This document shows, piece after piece, positions 8,489 to 18,234 of a DNA stretch of 64,000 nucleotides. Positions within the stretch are counted from its first letter, which is position 1. Each line of letters opens with the position of its first letter. The notes under the pieces are model-generated. The model was not told where the DNA came from, searched no databases, and was given only the letters and a program-made list of their open reading frames with translations. The stretch is from Firmicutes bacterium OM04-13BH (GTDB taxonomy: Bacteria; Bacillota; Clostridia; Lachnospirales; Lachnospiraceae): NCBI GenBank assembly GCA_003481745.1, contig QULP01000014.1, positions 358 to 64,357 of the forward strand. The letters run 5' to 3'. A program made the translations under genes and the position numbers.

Positions 8489-10810
8489 TTGAGTGACATA
8501 ATGTATCATTTACCGGCGGTTGCCCTCAGAGGAACGACCATTCTTCCTGATATGATTGTTCACTTTGATGTAAGCAGAGAGAAATCGATTCAGGCGATTG
8601 AACAAGCAATGATGCAGGATCAGAGGATTCTCTTGATTACACAGAAAAATCCTGAGACAGAAGAACCGGTTCAAGAGGATTTATATCCAATTGGAACAAT
8701 TGCAGAAATTAAACAATTGGTAAAACTTCCAAAGAACATTGTTCGAGTTTTAGTAGAAGGAATTGAGAGAGCACAGCTGGTTTCTTTAGAAGAAAATCCA
8801 AATTATCTTGAGGCGCAGATAGCGGTTTTTGAGCCGGAAGAAGACTTAGATGAAACGGTAAAAGAAGCAATGCTTCGCAGTATCAAAGAATTATTTGTAC
8901 GTTACTGTAATTCCAATAAGCAGATCAGCAAAGAACTTGCCGGTCAGATTTTAGAATTAGAGAACGTGGAAAAAGTTTTAGACCAGATTTCAATTCATAT
9001 TCAGATTCGCTATGAAGAACGACAGAAGATTTTAGAGGCAGTCAGCCTTGAGGAACGCTATGAAATTGTAGGAATGATTCTTACAAACGAAATCCAGATT
9101 ATGGAAATCGGAGCAAGACTTCAATCCAAAGTGAAAGAGCGTGTCGACAAAAATCAGCGTGAATATATTTTACGGGAACAGTTAAAAGTGATCCGTGAGG
9201 AATTAGGCGAAGATAATTCTGCAACGGAAGCGGAGCAGTTTTTAGAAACCGTAAAGAAATTAAAGGCAAAAAAAGAAGTCAAAGAACGTATTACAAAAGA
9301 AATCAACCGGTTTAAAAATACTGTGGGAAGTCCGGCAGAGTCAGGGGTAATACGTACCTATATTGAAACGTTATTGTCTCTGCCATGGGACAAGACCAGT
9401 CGCGATAATAAGAACCTGCAGGGAGCGTATCAGATTCTTGAAGAAGAACACTATGGTCTGGAAAAAGTAAAAGAGCGTATCATGGAATTTCTTGCGGTAC
9501 GGACATTGACGAAAAAAGGTGAAAGTCCGATTCTCTGTTTGGTAGGACCGCCCGGAACCGGAAAAACCTCCATTGCAAAATCGGTAGCACATGCGTTGAA
9601 TAAAGAATATGTCAGAATCAGTCTTGGCGGAGTGCGTGACGAGGCAGAAATCCGTGGACATAGGAGAACTTATGTGGGCGCAATGCCGGGTCGTATTGCA
9701 AATGGAATGATTCAGGCGGGAGTCAAAAATCCTCTGATGCTGTTAGATGAAATAGATAAAGTCAGCAGTGATTACAAAGGGGATACTTCTTCCGCTCTTC
9801 TGGAGGTGCTGGATTCTGAGCAGAATCATAAATTCCGTGACCACTATGTGGAAATTCCTCTGGATTTATCAGAAGTGCTTTTCATTGCAACTGCAAATGA
9901 TTTACAGACTATTCCGGGTCCGCTTTTAGACCGTATGGAAATCATTGAAGTCAGCAGCTATACCGAAAATGAAAAATGGCATATTGCAAAAGAACATCTG
10001 ATTCCAAAGCAGATTAAGGCACACGGATTAAAATCAGCGCAGCTTGAAATTTCCGATGAAGCTTTAAGAGAAATGATTACTGCTTATACAAGAGAAGCAG
10101 GTGTCAGAAGTCTGGAGCGAAAGATTGGAACAATCTGTAGAAAATCAGCCAGAAAAATCTTAGAAGAAAAAGAAAGCTGTGTAAGAGTAGAAAAAGAGAA
10201 TCTGGAAGAATTTTTAGGAAGAGCGCGTTATACGTTTCAGAAGAAAAATGAAGAAGACCAGATAGGGATTGTACGTGGACTTGCATGGACCAGTGTTGGT
10301 GGGGATACACTTCAAATCGAGGTGAATCTGATGCCGGGTCAGGGTGAGTTTGTATTGACCGGACAGATGGGAGATGTCATGAAGGAATCTGCACAGATCG
10401 GAATCAGCTATATCCGCTCAATTGCAGAGAACTATCAGATTGATGCAGAATTTTTTAAAAACAATGACATACATATCCATATTCCGGAAGGAGCGGTTCC
10501 AAAGGATGGTCCATCAGCCGGAATTACCATGGCGACAGCAATGCTTTCTGCAATTACAAAAATTCCGGTAAAAGCAAATCTTGCAATGACCGGTGAAATT
10601 ACTTTAAGAGGTCGTGTCCTTCCGATCGGAGGATTAAAAGAAAAACTGCTTGCGGCAAAAAATGCCGGAATTACAACGGTACTTGTTCCGAAAGAAAATA
10701 AACCGGATGTAGAGGAATTAGAAAAAGAAATTACAGACGGACTGAATATTATCTTTGTAAGCTCTATGGAAGAAGTAATAAAAGAAGCATTTACGGGAGG
10801 TCAGGTATGA
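8489..10810 (+). CDS. lon: ATP-dependent protease Lon
   Basis: 773-aa single-chain AAA+ serine protease for damaged and regulatory proteins. The N-terminal LON substrate domain spans about 1-200, followed by a coiled-coil linker, Walker A GPPGTGKT and Walker B LLDEIDK. The C-terminal protease has the catalytic dyad S676 (DGPSAG) and K719 (GLKEK). The TTG at 8489 is chosen because AAGGAGG (8474-8480) overlaps the alternative GTG at 8480 and sits 8 nt from the TTG. It overlaps engB by 4 bp. Confidence 0.96.
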   Translation: MSDIMYHLPAVALRGTTILPDMIVHFDVSREKSIQAIEQAMMQDQRILLITQKNPETEEPVQEDLYPIGTIAEIKQLVKLPKNIVRVLVEGIERAQLVSLEENPNYLEAQIAVFEPEEDLDETVKEAMLRSIKELFVRYCNSNKQISKELAGQILELENVEKVLDQISIHIQIRYEERQKILEAVSLEERYEIVGMILTNEIQIMEIGARLQSKVKERVDKNQREYILREQLKVIREELGEDNSATEAEQFLETVKKLKAKKEVKERITKEINRFKNTVGSPAESGVIRTYIETLLSLPWDKTSRDNKNLQGAYQILEEEHYGLEKVKERIMEFLAVRTLTKKGESPILCLVGPPGTGKTSIAKSVAHALNKEYVRISLGGVRDEAEIRGHRRTYVGAMPGRIANGMIQAGVKNPLMLLDEIDKVSSDYKGDTSSALLEVLDSEQNHKFRDHYVEIPLDLSEVLFIATANDLQTIPGPLLDRMEIIEVSSYTENEKWHIAKEHLIPKQIKAHGLKSAQLEISDEALREMITAYTREAGVRSLERKIGTICRKSARKILEEKESCVRVEKENLEEFLGRARYTFQKKNEEDQIGIVRGLAWTSVGGDTLQIEVNLMPGQGEFVLTGQMGDVMKESAQIGISYIRSIAENYQIDAEFFKNNDIHIHIPEGAVPKDGPSAGITMATAMLSAITKIPVKANLAMTGEITLRGRVLPIGGLKEKLLAAKNAGITTVLVPKENKPDVEELEKEITDGLNIIFVSSMEEVIKEAFTGGQV

Positions 10811-11400
10811 TTATAAAAAATGTGTCACTGGACATTGTGTGTGGAATTACCAGCACACTTCCTGATACTGAGTTACCTGAGGTTGCATTTGCGGGAAAAT
10901 CAAATGTGGGAAAATCTTCTTTGATTAATGCATTAATGAATCGTAAAGCACTGGCAAGAACCAGTGCTTCCCCGGGTAAGACACAGACCATTAATTTTTA
11001 TAATATTAATGATGCCATGTATCTGGTAGATTTGCCGGGATATGGATATGCAAAGGTTTCGCAGTCAGTAAAAGAACAGTGGGGAAAATTAATTGAACGT
11101 TATCTCCAGAAATCAAAGCAGTTAAAAGCGGTCTTTTTGCTGATTGATATTCGGCATGACCCGTCAGCAAATGACAAAATGATGTATGACTGGATTGTAC
11201 ACAATGGTTATCAGCCGATTATTATTGCAACAAAAGTAGATAAATTAAAACGCAGCCAGGTACAGAAACACGTGAAGGCATTGAAACAAGGACTCGAGCT
11301 GCTTGCGGGCACACAGGTCATTCCATTCTCAGCCGAAACCAAGCAGGGAAGGGAAGAAATCTGGAAAATTATGGATGAATTGCTGTTTGAACGCAGCTAA
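10807..11400 (+). CDS. engB: Ribosome biogenesis GTPase EngB (YihA/YsxC)
   Basis: 197-aa GTPase needed for 50S subunit assembly. G1 is GKSNVGKSS, G3 is DLPGYGYA, and G4 is TKVDKL. The ATG overlaps the lon stop (ATGA), so the two are translationally coupled. The last codons (GAACGCAGCTAA) form the left side of a structured repeat element, and CGCAGCTAAGCATTCC is repeated exactly 157 bp downstream. Confidence 0.97.
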   Translation: MIIKNVSLDIVCGITSTLPDTELPEVAFAGKSNVGKSSLINALMNRKALARTSASPGKTQTINFYNINDAMYLVDLPGYGYAKVSQSVKEQWGKLIERYLQKSKQLKAVFLLIDIRHDPSANDKMMYDWIVHNGYQPIIIATKVDKLKRSQVQKHVKALKQGLELLAGTQVIPFSAETKQGREEIWKIMDELLFERS

Positions 11401-11564
11401 GCATTCCCCTGCTTCAAGTGCGCGGAGCACTAAGCGGCGAGTGAGGGGGATGCTTCTGTCAGTGGGAGTTGAAAGCTCCCACTGACAGAGCGCGAAGCGA
11501 CTGCGTTCATGAGCAAGTAGCAAAGCGGATTGCGAATGTCCGCTTTACCGCAGCTAAGCATTCC
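11388..11564 (+). repeat. Structured dispersed repeat, copy 1
   Basis: The outer stem TGAACGCAG/CTGCGTTCA (11388-11396 with 11501-11509) encloses two hairpins. One is GCATTCCCC/GGGGGATGC (from 11401). The other is a perfect 13-bp stem at 11456-11488. A tail with its own stem, AAGCGGA/TCCGCTT (11510-11545), follows directly. The tail is nearly identical to that at 61332-61367. CGCAGCTAAGCATTCC occurs at 11392-11407 and again at 11549-11564, like an insertion footprint. Confidence 0.75.
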
Positions 11565-11598
11565 AACGCTTTACACCGTGCAATGCCTGAAAAAATAG

Positions 11599-11629
11599 AA
11601 AGGGTGCTGTGAAAAAGCAGTACCCTTTT
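11599..11629 (+). terminator. Terminator hairpin before the HAD-GNAT gene
   Basis: AAAGGGTGCTG/CAGTACCCTTTT forms a stem ending in TTTT. It argues against translation starting at the in-frame GTG at 11609, which lies inside it. Confidence 0.65.
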
Positions 11630-11647
11630 AAAGTTTGGAGAAAAAGG

Positions 11648-12859
11648 ATGTTAAAGGGAATTATATTTGATATGGACGGAGTGCTGATCAACAGTGAACC
11701 AGTACATTACCGTATCTGGAAAGAAGCACTTTTAACACGTGGAATTGAATTGGATTATGAGGTCTATAAACCTTGTATTGGTTCTACACTTGGATTTCTT
11801 ATGAATCTTCTTCATGAAACCTATGGAATTGACAGAGAAGATAAGGCATTAGTGGATACCATGAAAAAGATTAAAGCGGAAACGGTGGAACGGGAGGGTA
11901 TCCCGATGATAGAGGGCGTGCCACAGTTGTTAGAACGCTTAAAAAATGCGGGATACAAAATGGCGATTGCTTCTTCTTCACCGCTTTCTTATATTCAAAT
12001 GGTTACAAAACGTTTAAATATTCGGCACTACTTTGATAAAATATTAAGTGGAGAGAATGTAAAGCATCCGAAACCGGCACCGGACGTCTTTTTGGCAGCA
12101 GCAGAGGAACTTGAATTAGACGTAAGTGAATGTCTGGTTGTGGAAGATTCTACCAATGGATGCCGTGCAGCAAAAGCGGCAAATATAACCTGTATGGGAT
12201 ATTTTAATCCGGATTCAGGAAAGCAGGACTTAAGTCAGGCGGCAATGATAATCGAAGGCTATGAAGAGATTGATGCCAGATTTGTGGAAAAAGTTTATTG
12301 CCACAATCACCATCTTCCAGCAGTGGTATGTGAGACCCCACGACTTTTAGTTCGGGAAATGTCAGAAGCGGACTTACCACAAATGCTTGCTTTAAATGAG
12401 CAGAATTCAACAGAAAATGCGGTTGAGGGAAAGGAAAAGACATTAGAAGAAGAAATCGAAAACTTCCCAAGTTACCGAAGATATATGTATGAATTGTGTG
12501 ATATGGGCTATTGGGCAGTGATAGAAAAACAAAGTGGTAAAATTATCGGACGAGTGGGAATCGAACCGAAAATCTGGAATCAGGGTCGTTCTGTTGTGGA
12601 ACTGGGTTATCTGATTGATGAAGCTTATCAAAGACAGGGATATGGATATGAAGCCTGCCATGCAATTCTTTTAGAAGCCAAAGAGCGAGGCGCAAAGTAT
12701 CTTTACTGCCGGATTCATTCGGAGAACAAATCATCCATTGCGCTGGCAAAAAAACTGGGATTTTTAAAAATCGATTATCATGTGGAACAGGATGCAAAAG
12801 AAATAGAAGTTTATCGGTATGTATGTGGAAATGACAGAGTGTTACAAGAGAGAGGATAG
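11648..12859 (+). CDS. HAD-superfamily phosphatase fused to a GNAT N-acetyltransferase
   Basis: About 403 aa with two domains. Residues 1-215 form a beta-phosphoglucomutase-like HAD hydrolase, with nucleophile DMDG near the start, the motif II segment ASSSP, the Lys-containing KPAPDVF, and metal-binding VVEDSTNG. Residues about 225-400 form a GNAT domain (LLVREMSEADLP, then an RQGYGYEA acetyl-CoA loop and NKSSIALAKKLGF). The ATG at 11648 follows GGAGAAAAAGG; an upstream GTG falls inside a terminator. Substrates are unknown. Four bases separate it from ecfA1, so it probably leads that operon. Confidence 0.88.
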   Translation: MLKGIIFDMDGVLINSEPVHYRIWKEALLTRGIELDYEVYKPCIGSTLGFLMNLLHETYGIDREDKALVDTMKKIKAETVEREGIPMIEGVPQLLERLKNAGYKMAIASSSPLSYIQMVTKRLNIRHYFDKILSGENVKHPKPAPDVFLAAAEELELDVSECLVVEDSTNGCRAAKAANITCMGYFNPDSGKQDLSQAAMIIEGYEEIDARFVEKVYCHNHHLPAVVCETPRLLVREMSEADLPQMLALNEQNSTENAVEGKEKTLEEEIENFPSYRRYMYELCDMGYWAVIEKQSGKIIGRVGIEPKIWNQGRSVVELGYLIDEAYQRQGYGYEACHAILLEAKERGAKYLYCRIHSENKSSIALAKKLGFLKIDYHVEQDAKEIEVYRYVCGNDRVLQERG

Positions 12860-12862
12860 ACG

Positions 12863-13708
12863 ATGGGAATCATTAAAGCATTAAAGTTAATGCATGATTA
12901 TTATAAATATGATGAAAATGGACATATAGAAGAAACACATCGTGCGCTCGATGACATTAATCTGGATATTGAACAGGGACAGTTTATTGCAGTTCTTGGA
13001 CATAATGGTTCCGGGAAATCGACGCTGGCAAAGCATATCAATGCGCTTTTATATCCAACAGAGGGTGCAATGGTAGTAGATGGAATCAATACTTCTACGG
13101 AGGAAGAAATCTGGAAAGTACGTCAGAAAGCCGGCATGGTATTTCAGAATCCCGATAATCAGATTATTGGTTCGATTGTGGAAGAAGATGTCGGATTTGG
13201 TCCGGAAAATATGGGTGTGGAAACGGATGAAATCTGGAGAAGAGTCAATAAAAGTTTAGAGGCAACCGGTATGACGGCATATAGAAGTCATTCTCCGAAT
13301 AAACTTTCCGGAGGACAAAAACAGAGAGTGGCAATTGCCGGTGTGATGGCAATGGAGCCAAAGTGCATTATTTTGGATGAGCCTACGGCGATGCTTGATC
13401 CAAACGGACGAAAAGAAGTGCTGCAGGCGGTAAAGGAATTAAACGAAAAGAAAGGCATAACAGTCGTTTTGATTACCCATTACATGGAAGAAGTGACTTT
13501 GGCGGATAAAGTATTTGTCATGGATAAAGGAAAAATTGTCATGCAGGGAACACCAAGGGAAGTATTTTCAAAAGTAGAAGAGTTAAAATCCTATCGTCTG
13601 GATGTACCGCAGGTTACTTTGTTGGCGTATGAACTGAAACAGGCAGGTGTGCCGATACCGGATGGAATATTGACAAGAGAGGAACTGGTGAGTGCATTAT
13701 GTCGATAA
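12863..13708 (+). CDS. ecfA1: Energy-coupling factor transporter ATPase 1
   Basis: 281-aa ABC ATPase of the shared ECF module that powers vitamin and metal uptake through separate S-components. Walker A is GHNGSGKST, the Q-loop lies in FQNPDNQ, the signature is LSGGQKQRVAIAG, and Walker B is CIILDEPTA. Its 3' end overlaps ecfA2 by 10 bp. No S-component lies nearby, as is usual for group II ECF systems, which serve many unlinked S proteins. Confidence 0.95.
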   Translation: MGIIKALKLMHDYYKYDENGHIEETHRALDDINLDIEQGQFIAVLGHNGSGKSTLAKHINALLYPTEGAMVVDGINTSTEEEIWKVRQKAGMVFQNPDNQIIGSIVEEDVGFGPENMGVETDEIWRRVNKSLEATGMTAYRSHSPNKLSGGQKQRVAIAGVMAMEPKCIILDEPTAMLDPNGRKEVLQAVKELNEKKGITVVLITHYMEEVTLADKVFVMDKGKIVMQGTPREVFSKVEELKSYRLDVPQVTLLAYELKQAGVPIPDGILTREELVSALCR

Positions 13709-14556
13709 AATTAGAAAATGTAACCTATACTTACAGTCCGGGAACCGCTTATGAGATGCATGCATTAAAAGACGTTAGTCTGGAGATTCCGCAGGGACAG
13801 TTTATGGGAGTTATCGGACATACCGGCAGTGGAAAATCAACGTTAATTCAGCATTTAAACGGACTCATCCGTCCGACTTCAGGAGTTGTTTCTTATAATG
13901 GGGAAGATATCTGGAAAGAGGGATATCCGCTTCGAAACCTTCGCAGTAAAGTCGGGCTGGTCTTTCAGTATCCGGAACATCAGTTGTTTGAAACAGATGT
14001 GCTTACCGATGTCTGCTTTGGTCCAAAAAATCTTGGAGCAAGTCAGGAAGAAGCAGAAGAAAAGGCAAGAATGGCACTTGCGCATGTTGGATTTCCAGAG
14101 AAATCTTATAAAAGTTCGCCATTTGAACTTTCCGGAGGACAAAAAAGAAGAGTGGCAATTGCCGGAGTTTTAGCGATGGAGCCGGAAGTATTGATTTTAG
14201 ACGAGCCGACAGCGGGTCTTGACCCAAGAGGCAGAGATGAAATCTTAGACCAGATTGCAATGCTTCACGAAGAACGAAAAATTTCGGTGGTACTGGTTTC
14301 ACACAGTATGGAAGATATCGCAAAATATGTAGAGCGCATGATTGTGATGAATAAAGGGGAAAAAGCATTTGACGGAACGCCAAAAGAAGTCTTTTCTCAT
14401 TATAAAGAATTGGAATCAATGGGGCTTGCAGCACCGCAGATTACCTATATCATGCATGATCTGCAGGCAAAAGGTCTTCCGGTTGATACAAATGCGACAA
14501 CGATTGAGGAAGCAAAGAGAAGTATTTTAAGAGCACTGGAGAAACAGATACTATGA
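13699..14556 (+). CDS. ecfA2: Energy-coupling factor transporter ATPase 2
   Basis: 285-aa partner ATPase. Walker A is GHTGSGKST, with FQYPEHQLF, signature LSGGQKRRVAIAG and Walker B VLILDEPTAGLDP. It pairs with EcfA1 and docks on EcfT. It overlaps both neighbours (10 bp with ecfA1, 4 bp with ecfT), indicating coupled translation in fixed stoichiometry. Confidence 0.95.
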   Translation: MSIKLENVTYTYSPGTAYEMHALKDVSLEIPQGQFMGVIGHTGSGKSTLIQHLNGLIRPTSGVVSYNGEDIWKEGYPLRNLRSKVGLVFQYPEHQLFETDVLTDVCFGPKNLGASQEEAEEKARMALAHVGFPEKSYKSSPFELSGGQKRRVAIAGVLAMEPEVLILDEPTAGLDPRGRDEILDQIAMLHEERKISVVLVSHSMEDIAKYVERMIVMNKGEKAFDGTPKEVFSHYKELESMGLAAPQITYIMHDLQAKGLPVDTNATTIEEAKRSILRALEKQIL

Positions 14557-15353
14557 TAAAAGATATCACAATTGGCCAGTATTATCCGGCAAAATCAATT
14601 TTGCATCGCTTAGACCCGAGAGTGAAATTTGTAGGAACAATTGCATTTTTAATCTCACTGTTTGTTGCAAATTCTTTATGGGGGTATCTGCTGGCCACAG
14701 CATTTTTAGCGGTGGTGATTGTACTTTCCAAAGTTCCGGTTAAATTTATGATGAAAGGTTTAAAGCCATTGTTTTTTATTTTTATCCTTACAGTGGCATT
14801 TAACCTGTTCTTAGTTCCCGGAAAAGTGGTTGTACAGATTTGGATTTTAAAGATTACAGAAGAAGGAATCCGTCAGGCGATAAAAATCGGAATCCGACTG
14901 ATTTATCTGGTGATGGGTTCTTCTGTTATGACATTGACAACGACACCAAACCAGTTGACCGACGGTCTGGAAAAATTAATGCGTCCGCTCAACAAAATTA
15001 AAGTTCCGGTTCATGAAATCGCAATGATGATGTCGATTGCACTGCGTTTTATTCCGATTTTAATGGAAGAGACGGATAAAATTATGAAAGCACAGATTGC
15101 CAGAGGGGCAGATTTTGAATCGGGAAATTTAATCAAAAAAGCGAAAAATTTAATTCCGCTGTTAGTTCCGCTTTTTATTTCGGCATTTCGAAGAGCAGAT
15201 GATTTGGCAATGGCAATGGAAGCCCGCTGTTATCATGGAGGAGACCATCGTACATCCATGAAACCATTAAAATATCAGAATCATGATATTATGGCATATC
15301 TGGTTTTACTGGTTTATCTGATTGCCGACATTGTATTGCGTATTATAGTATAA
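14553..15353 (+). CDS. ecfT: Energy-coupling factor transporter transmembrane protein EcfT
   Basis: 266-aa membrane scaffold linking the two ATPases to S-components. Several hydrophobic helices are present. Two cytoplasmic Ala-Arg-Gly-type coupling motifs typical of EcfT appear as AQIARGADF and AMEARCYHGG. The start codon overlaps the ecfA2 stop. Confidence 0.95.
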   Translation: MIKDITIGQYYPAKSILHRLDPRVKFVGTIAFLISLFVANSLWGYLLATAFLAVVIVLSKVPVKFMMKGLKPLFFIFILTVAFNLFLVPGKVVVQIWILKITEEGIRQAIKIGIRLIYLVMGSSVMTLTTTPNQLTDGLEKLMRPLNKIKVPVHEIAMMMSIALRFIPILMEETDKIMKAQIARGADFESGNLIKKAKNLIPLLVPLFISAFRRADDLAMAMEARCYHGGDHRTSMKPLKYQNHDIMAYLVLLVYLIADIVLRIIV

Positions 15354-15445
15354 TGTACTCTCGGGATTTTTTGAGTATATTGTTATAAATTAGTGGCAAA
15401 AACCCACAGGTTTGCCTGTGAGAGTAGTCAGAGGAGGAATAGAAC

Positions 15446-16186
15446 ATGAAACGGGTCATGCTTGAAATTGCCTATGACGGAACAAATTATTGTGGATGGC
15501 AGGTACAGCCAAATGGAATTACAGTTCAGGAAGTGATTAACCAAAAGTTATCGGAATTACTAAAAGAGCCGATTGAAACCATCGGAGCAAGCCGTACGGA
15601 TGCAGGAGTACATGCACTTGGAAATGTAGCTGTGTTTGATACAAGTGCAAGGATGCCGGGAGAAAAAATTTCTTATGCCTTAAATCAAAGACTGCCGGAA
15701 GACATTCGGATTCAGATGTCAAAAGAAGTTGAACCGGATTTTCATCCTCGTTATCGAAACAGCAGGAAAACGTATGAATATCGGATTTTAAATAAAAAAT
15801 TTCCGGTTCCGACAAAACGGCTGTATTCTCATTTTACTTATCTTCCATTAGACGTGGAAAAAATGCGAAAAGCCGGAGAATATCTGCTTGGAGAACATGA
15901 TTTTAAGAGTTTCTGCGGAGCAGGGGCACAGGTCAAAACGACAGTGCGGACCATTTATGATTTTCAGATAAAAAAAGAGGACGACGAAATCTGTATGCGG
16001 ATTACAGGAAGTGGTTTTCTTTATAATATGGTACGGATTCTTGCAGGAACGTTAATCGAAGTGGGAAGCGGGGCAAGAAAACCAGAGGATATGTTGGAAA
16101 TCATAGAGGCGAAAGACAGAAAAAAAGCCGGAGCAACGGCGCCGGCAAGAGGGCTTACATTAATAAAAATACAATATGAAGAATGA
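15446..16186 (+). CDS. truA: tRNA pseudouridine(38-40) synthase
   Basis: 246 aa. It isomerises uridines 38-40 in the anticodon stem-loop of several tRNAs. The catalytic Asp lies in SRTDAGVHALGN. The opening AYDGTNYCGWQ and the segment FLYNMVRILAGTLIEVG are family marks. RBS AGGAGGA. It follows ecfT after 92 bp containing a small ACAGG/CCTGT hairpin. Confidence 0.96.
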   Translation: MKRVMLEIAYDGTNYCGWQVQPNGITVQEVINQKLSELLKEPIETIGASRTDAGVHALGNVAVFDTSARMPGEKISYALNQRLPEDIRIQMSKEVEPDFHPRYRNSRKTYEYRILNKKFPVPTKRLYSHFTYLPLDVEKMRKAGEYLLGEHDFKSFCGAGAQVKTTVRTIYDFQIKKEDDEICMRITGSGFLYNMVRILAGTLIEVGSGARKPEDMLEIIEAKDRKKAGATAPARGLTLIKIQYEE

Positions 16187-16196
16187 GGAAATTGAA

Positions 16197-17675
16197 ATGA
16201 GAAGAAACGGAATGCTGCTTCCGATTGCGAGCCTGCCATCTCCTTATGGAATCGGTGGATTTTCAAAAGAAGCTTATGAATTTATTGACTTGTTAGAAGA
16301 GACGGGACAAAAATTATGGCAGATTCTGCCACTTGGTCCTACCAGCTATGGAGATTCCCCATATCAATCCTTTTCTACGTTTGCAGGAAATCCGTATTTT
16401 ATTGATCTGGATACACTGGCAGAAAAAGGCTGGCTGACAAAAGAAGCCTGCGAAGCTTCTGATTATGGAGACAATGAATCCTACATTGATTATGGAAGAA
16501 TTTATAATTCCAGATTTGTATTATTAAAACAGGCATTTTTAAATTCTGATATATTATCCGATGAAAAATTCACAGAATTTTGTAAAGCCAATCAACACTG
16601 GCTCCCGGATTATGCACTGTATATGGCACTTAAAAATCAAAATGATGGAAAAAGCTGGATTGAGTGGGAAGAAGAGATCCGTCTTAGAAAACCGGAAGCG
16701 GTAGAATATTATAAAAAAGAACTGGAAGAAGAATGTAATTTTTATGAATTTTTGCAGTATGAGTTTCATGAGCAGTGGACAAAAGTAAAAGAATATGCAC
16801 ACAAAAAGGGAATTCAGATTGTAGGTGATGTTCCGATTTATGTTGCATTTGACAGTGCAGATACCTGGGCAAATCCGGAGTTATTCCAGTTAGATGAGAA
16901 AAATCTTCCGCTTGGTGTGGCCGGATGCCCGCCGGATGCTTTTTCTGCAACAGGACAGCTTTGGGGAAACCCATTATATAACTGGGCATATCATAAGAAA
17001 ACAGGATATGACTGGTGGTTGAAGAGAATTGCTTACTGCTTTGATTTATATGATATTGTAAGAATCGACCATTTCCGTGGATTTGACGAATATTATTCGA
17101 TTCCTTATGGAGATGAGACAGCCGTAAACGGACACTGGGAAAAAGGTCCGGGTATGGATTTATTTAACACGGTCAAAGAAAAGCTTGGTGAACTTGATAT
17201 TATTGCAGAGGACTTGGGATTTTTGACAGAGAGTGTATTTCAACTCTTAAAAGACAGCGGATATCCGGGAATGAAAGTTCTGCAGTTTGCTTTTGACCCG
17301 AGTGAGGACAGTGATTATCTGACTTATAAATATCAGAGAAACTGTGTGGTTTATACAGGAACACATGATAACGATACAACAGCGGGCTGGTTTGAGAAAC
17401 TTTCCGATGGAGACAAAGAGGTTGCCCTGCGTTACATGAATAGTTTTTACACTCCAAAGGAAGAACAGCACTGGGATTTAATTGCACTTGCGATGAGAAG
17501 TACAGCAGATACCTGTATTATTCCGGTCCAGGATTTTCTGGGACTTGGAAGTGAGGCAAGAATCAATATGCCGTCCACGCTTGGAGACAACTGGAAATGG
17601 AGAATGACAAAAGGGGCATTTTCCGAAGAATTAAAAGAGAAAATCCGCCGTATGACAAAATTATACGGCAGATAA
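16197..17675 (+). CDS. malQ: 4-alpha-glucanotransferase (amylomaltase)
   Basis: About 492 aa, GH77. It transfers alpha-1,4-glucan chains in maltodextrin metabolism in the cytoplasm. The N-terminal GMLLPIASLPSPYGIG, the acceptor-site SYGDSPYQS, the nucleophile region RIDHFRGF, the acid/base IIAEDLGF and YTGTHDNDT are all present. The ATG at 16197 (RBS GAGGAA) fits the family N-terminus. An ATG at 16176 would overlap truA and add seven atypical residues. Confidence 0.95.
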   Translation: MRRNGMLLPIASLPSPYGIGGFSKEAYEFIDLLEETGQKLWQILPLGPTSYGDSPYQSFSTFAGNPYFIDLDTLAEKGWLTKEACEASDYGDNESYIDYGRIYNSRFVLLKQAFLNSDILSDEKFTEFCKANQHWLPDYALYMALKNQNDGKSWIEWEEEIRLRKPEAVEYYKKELEEECNFYEFLQYEFHEQWTKVKEYAHKKGIQIVGDVPIYVAFDSADTWANPELFQLDEKNLPLGVAGCPPDAFSATGQLWGNPLYNWAYHKKTGYDWWLKRIAYCFDLYDIVRIDHFRGFDEYYSIPYGDETAVNGHWEKGPGMDLFNTVKEKLGELDIIAEDLGFLTESVFQLLKDSGYPGMKVLQFAFDPSEDSDYLTYKYQRNCVVYTGTHDNDTTAGWFEKLSDGDKEVALRYMNSFYTPKEEQHWDLIALAMRSTADTCIIPVQDFLGLGSEARINMPSTLGDNWKWRMTKGAFSEELKEKIRRMTKLYGR

Positions 17676-17720
17676 ATATGTTTTTGACAATAAAAATTTA
17701 ATGACAAGGAGAATCAAATC

Positions 17721-18230
17721 ATGGCATTTAAAGAAGTAAAAGCAGAAGAATTGCAGATGAATCCATTTACAAAAATCGGAAAAGAATGGATGTTAATTAC
17801 TGCAGGCAATGAAGAAAAATGCAATACAATGACCGCAAGCTGGGGTGGCGTCGGTATTATGTGGGGAAAAAATGCAGTAACGACTTATATTCGCCCACAG
17901 CGCTATACAAAAGAATTTGTAGATGCAAATGATACGTTTACGATTTCATTTTTTGATGAATCGTACAGAAAAGCATTAAATATCTGTGGAAGTGTTTCCG
18001 GACGTGACAAAGATAAAATCAAAGAAGCTGGTTTAACTCCATACTTTGTGGATGGAACAGCTGCATTTGAAGAAGCAAATCTGATTTTAGTGTGCAAGAA
18101 AATGTATCATGGAGACATTCTTCCGGAAAACTTTGAAGATGAAAAAATTGACACAAAATGGTATCCACAGAAAGATTATCATACCATGTATATTTCAGAA
18201 ATCCTGAAAGTGTTGGTAAAGGAAAACTAA
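17721..18230 (+). CDS. Flavin reductase-like (FMN-binding split-barrel) protein
   Basis: 169 aa. It resembles the DIM6/NTAB flavoreductase family, with NTMTASWGGVGIMWGK (flavin phosphate and ring contact), YTKEFVDAN, FTISFFDE and GRDKDKIKEAGL. Members bind FMN and reduce flavins or act as small oxidoreductases. The partner is unknown. RBS AAGGAGAA. It precedes an AEC carrier by 4 bp, suggesting co-transcription. Confidence 0.85.
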   Translation: MAFKEVKAEELQMNPFTKIGKEWMLITAGNEEKCNTMTASWGGVGIMWGKNAVTTYIRPQRYTKEFVDANDTFTISFFDESYRKALNICGSVSGRDKDKIKEAGLTPYFVDGTAAFEEANLILVCKKMYHGDILPENFEDEKIDTKWYPQKDYHTMYISEILKVLVKEN

Positions 18231-18234
18231 GACG

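Noticed and set aside
11609..11647. GTG start at 11609 for the HAD-GNAT protein
   Set aside because: It lies inside a terminator hairpin and adds residues not found in HAD proteins. The ATG at 11648 has a good RBS.
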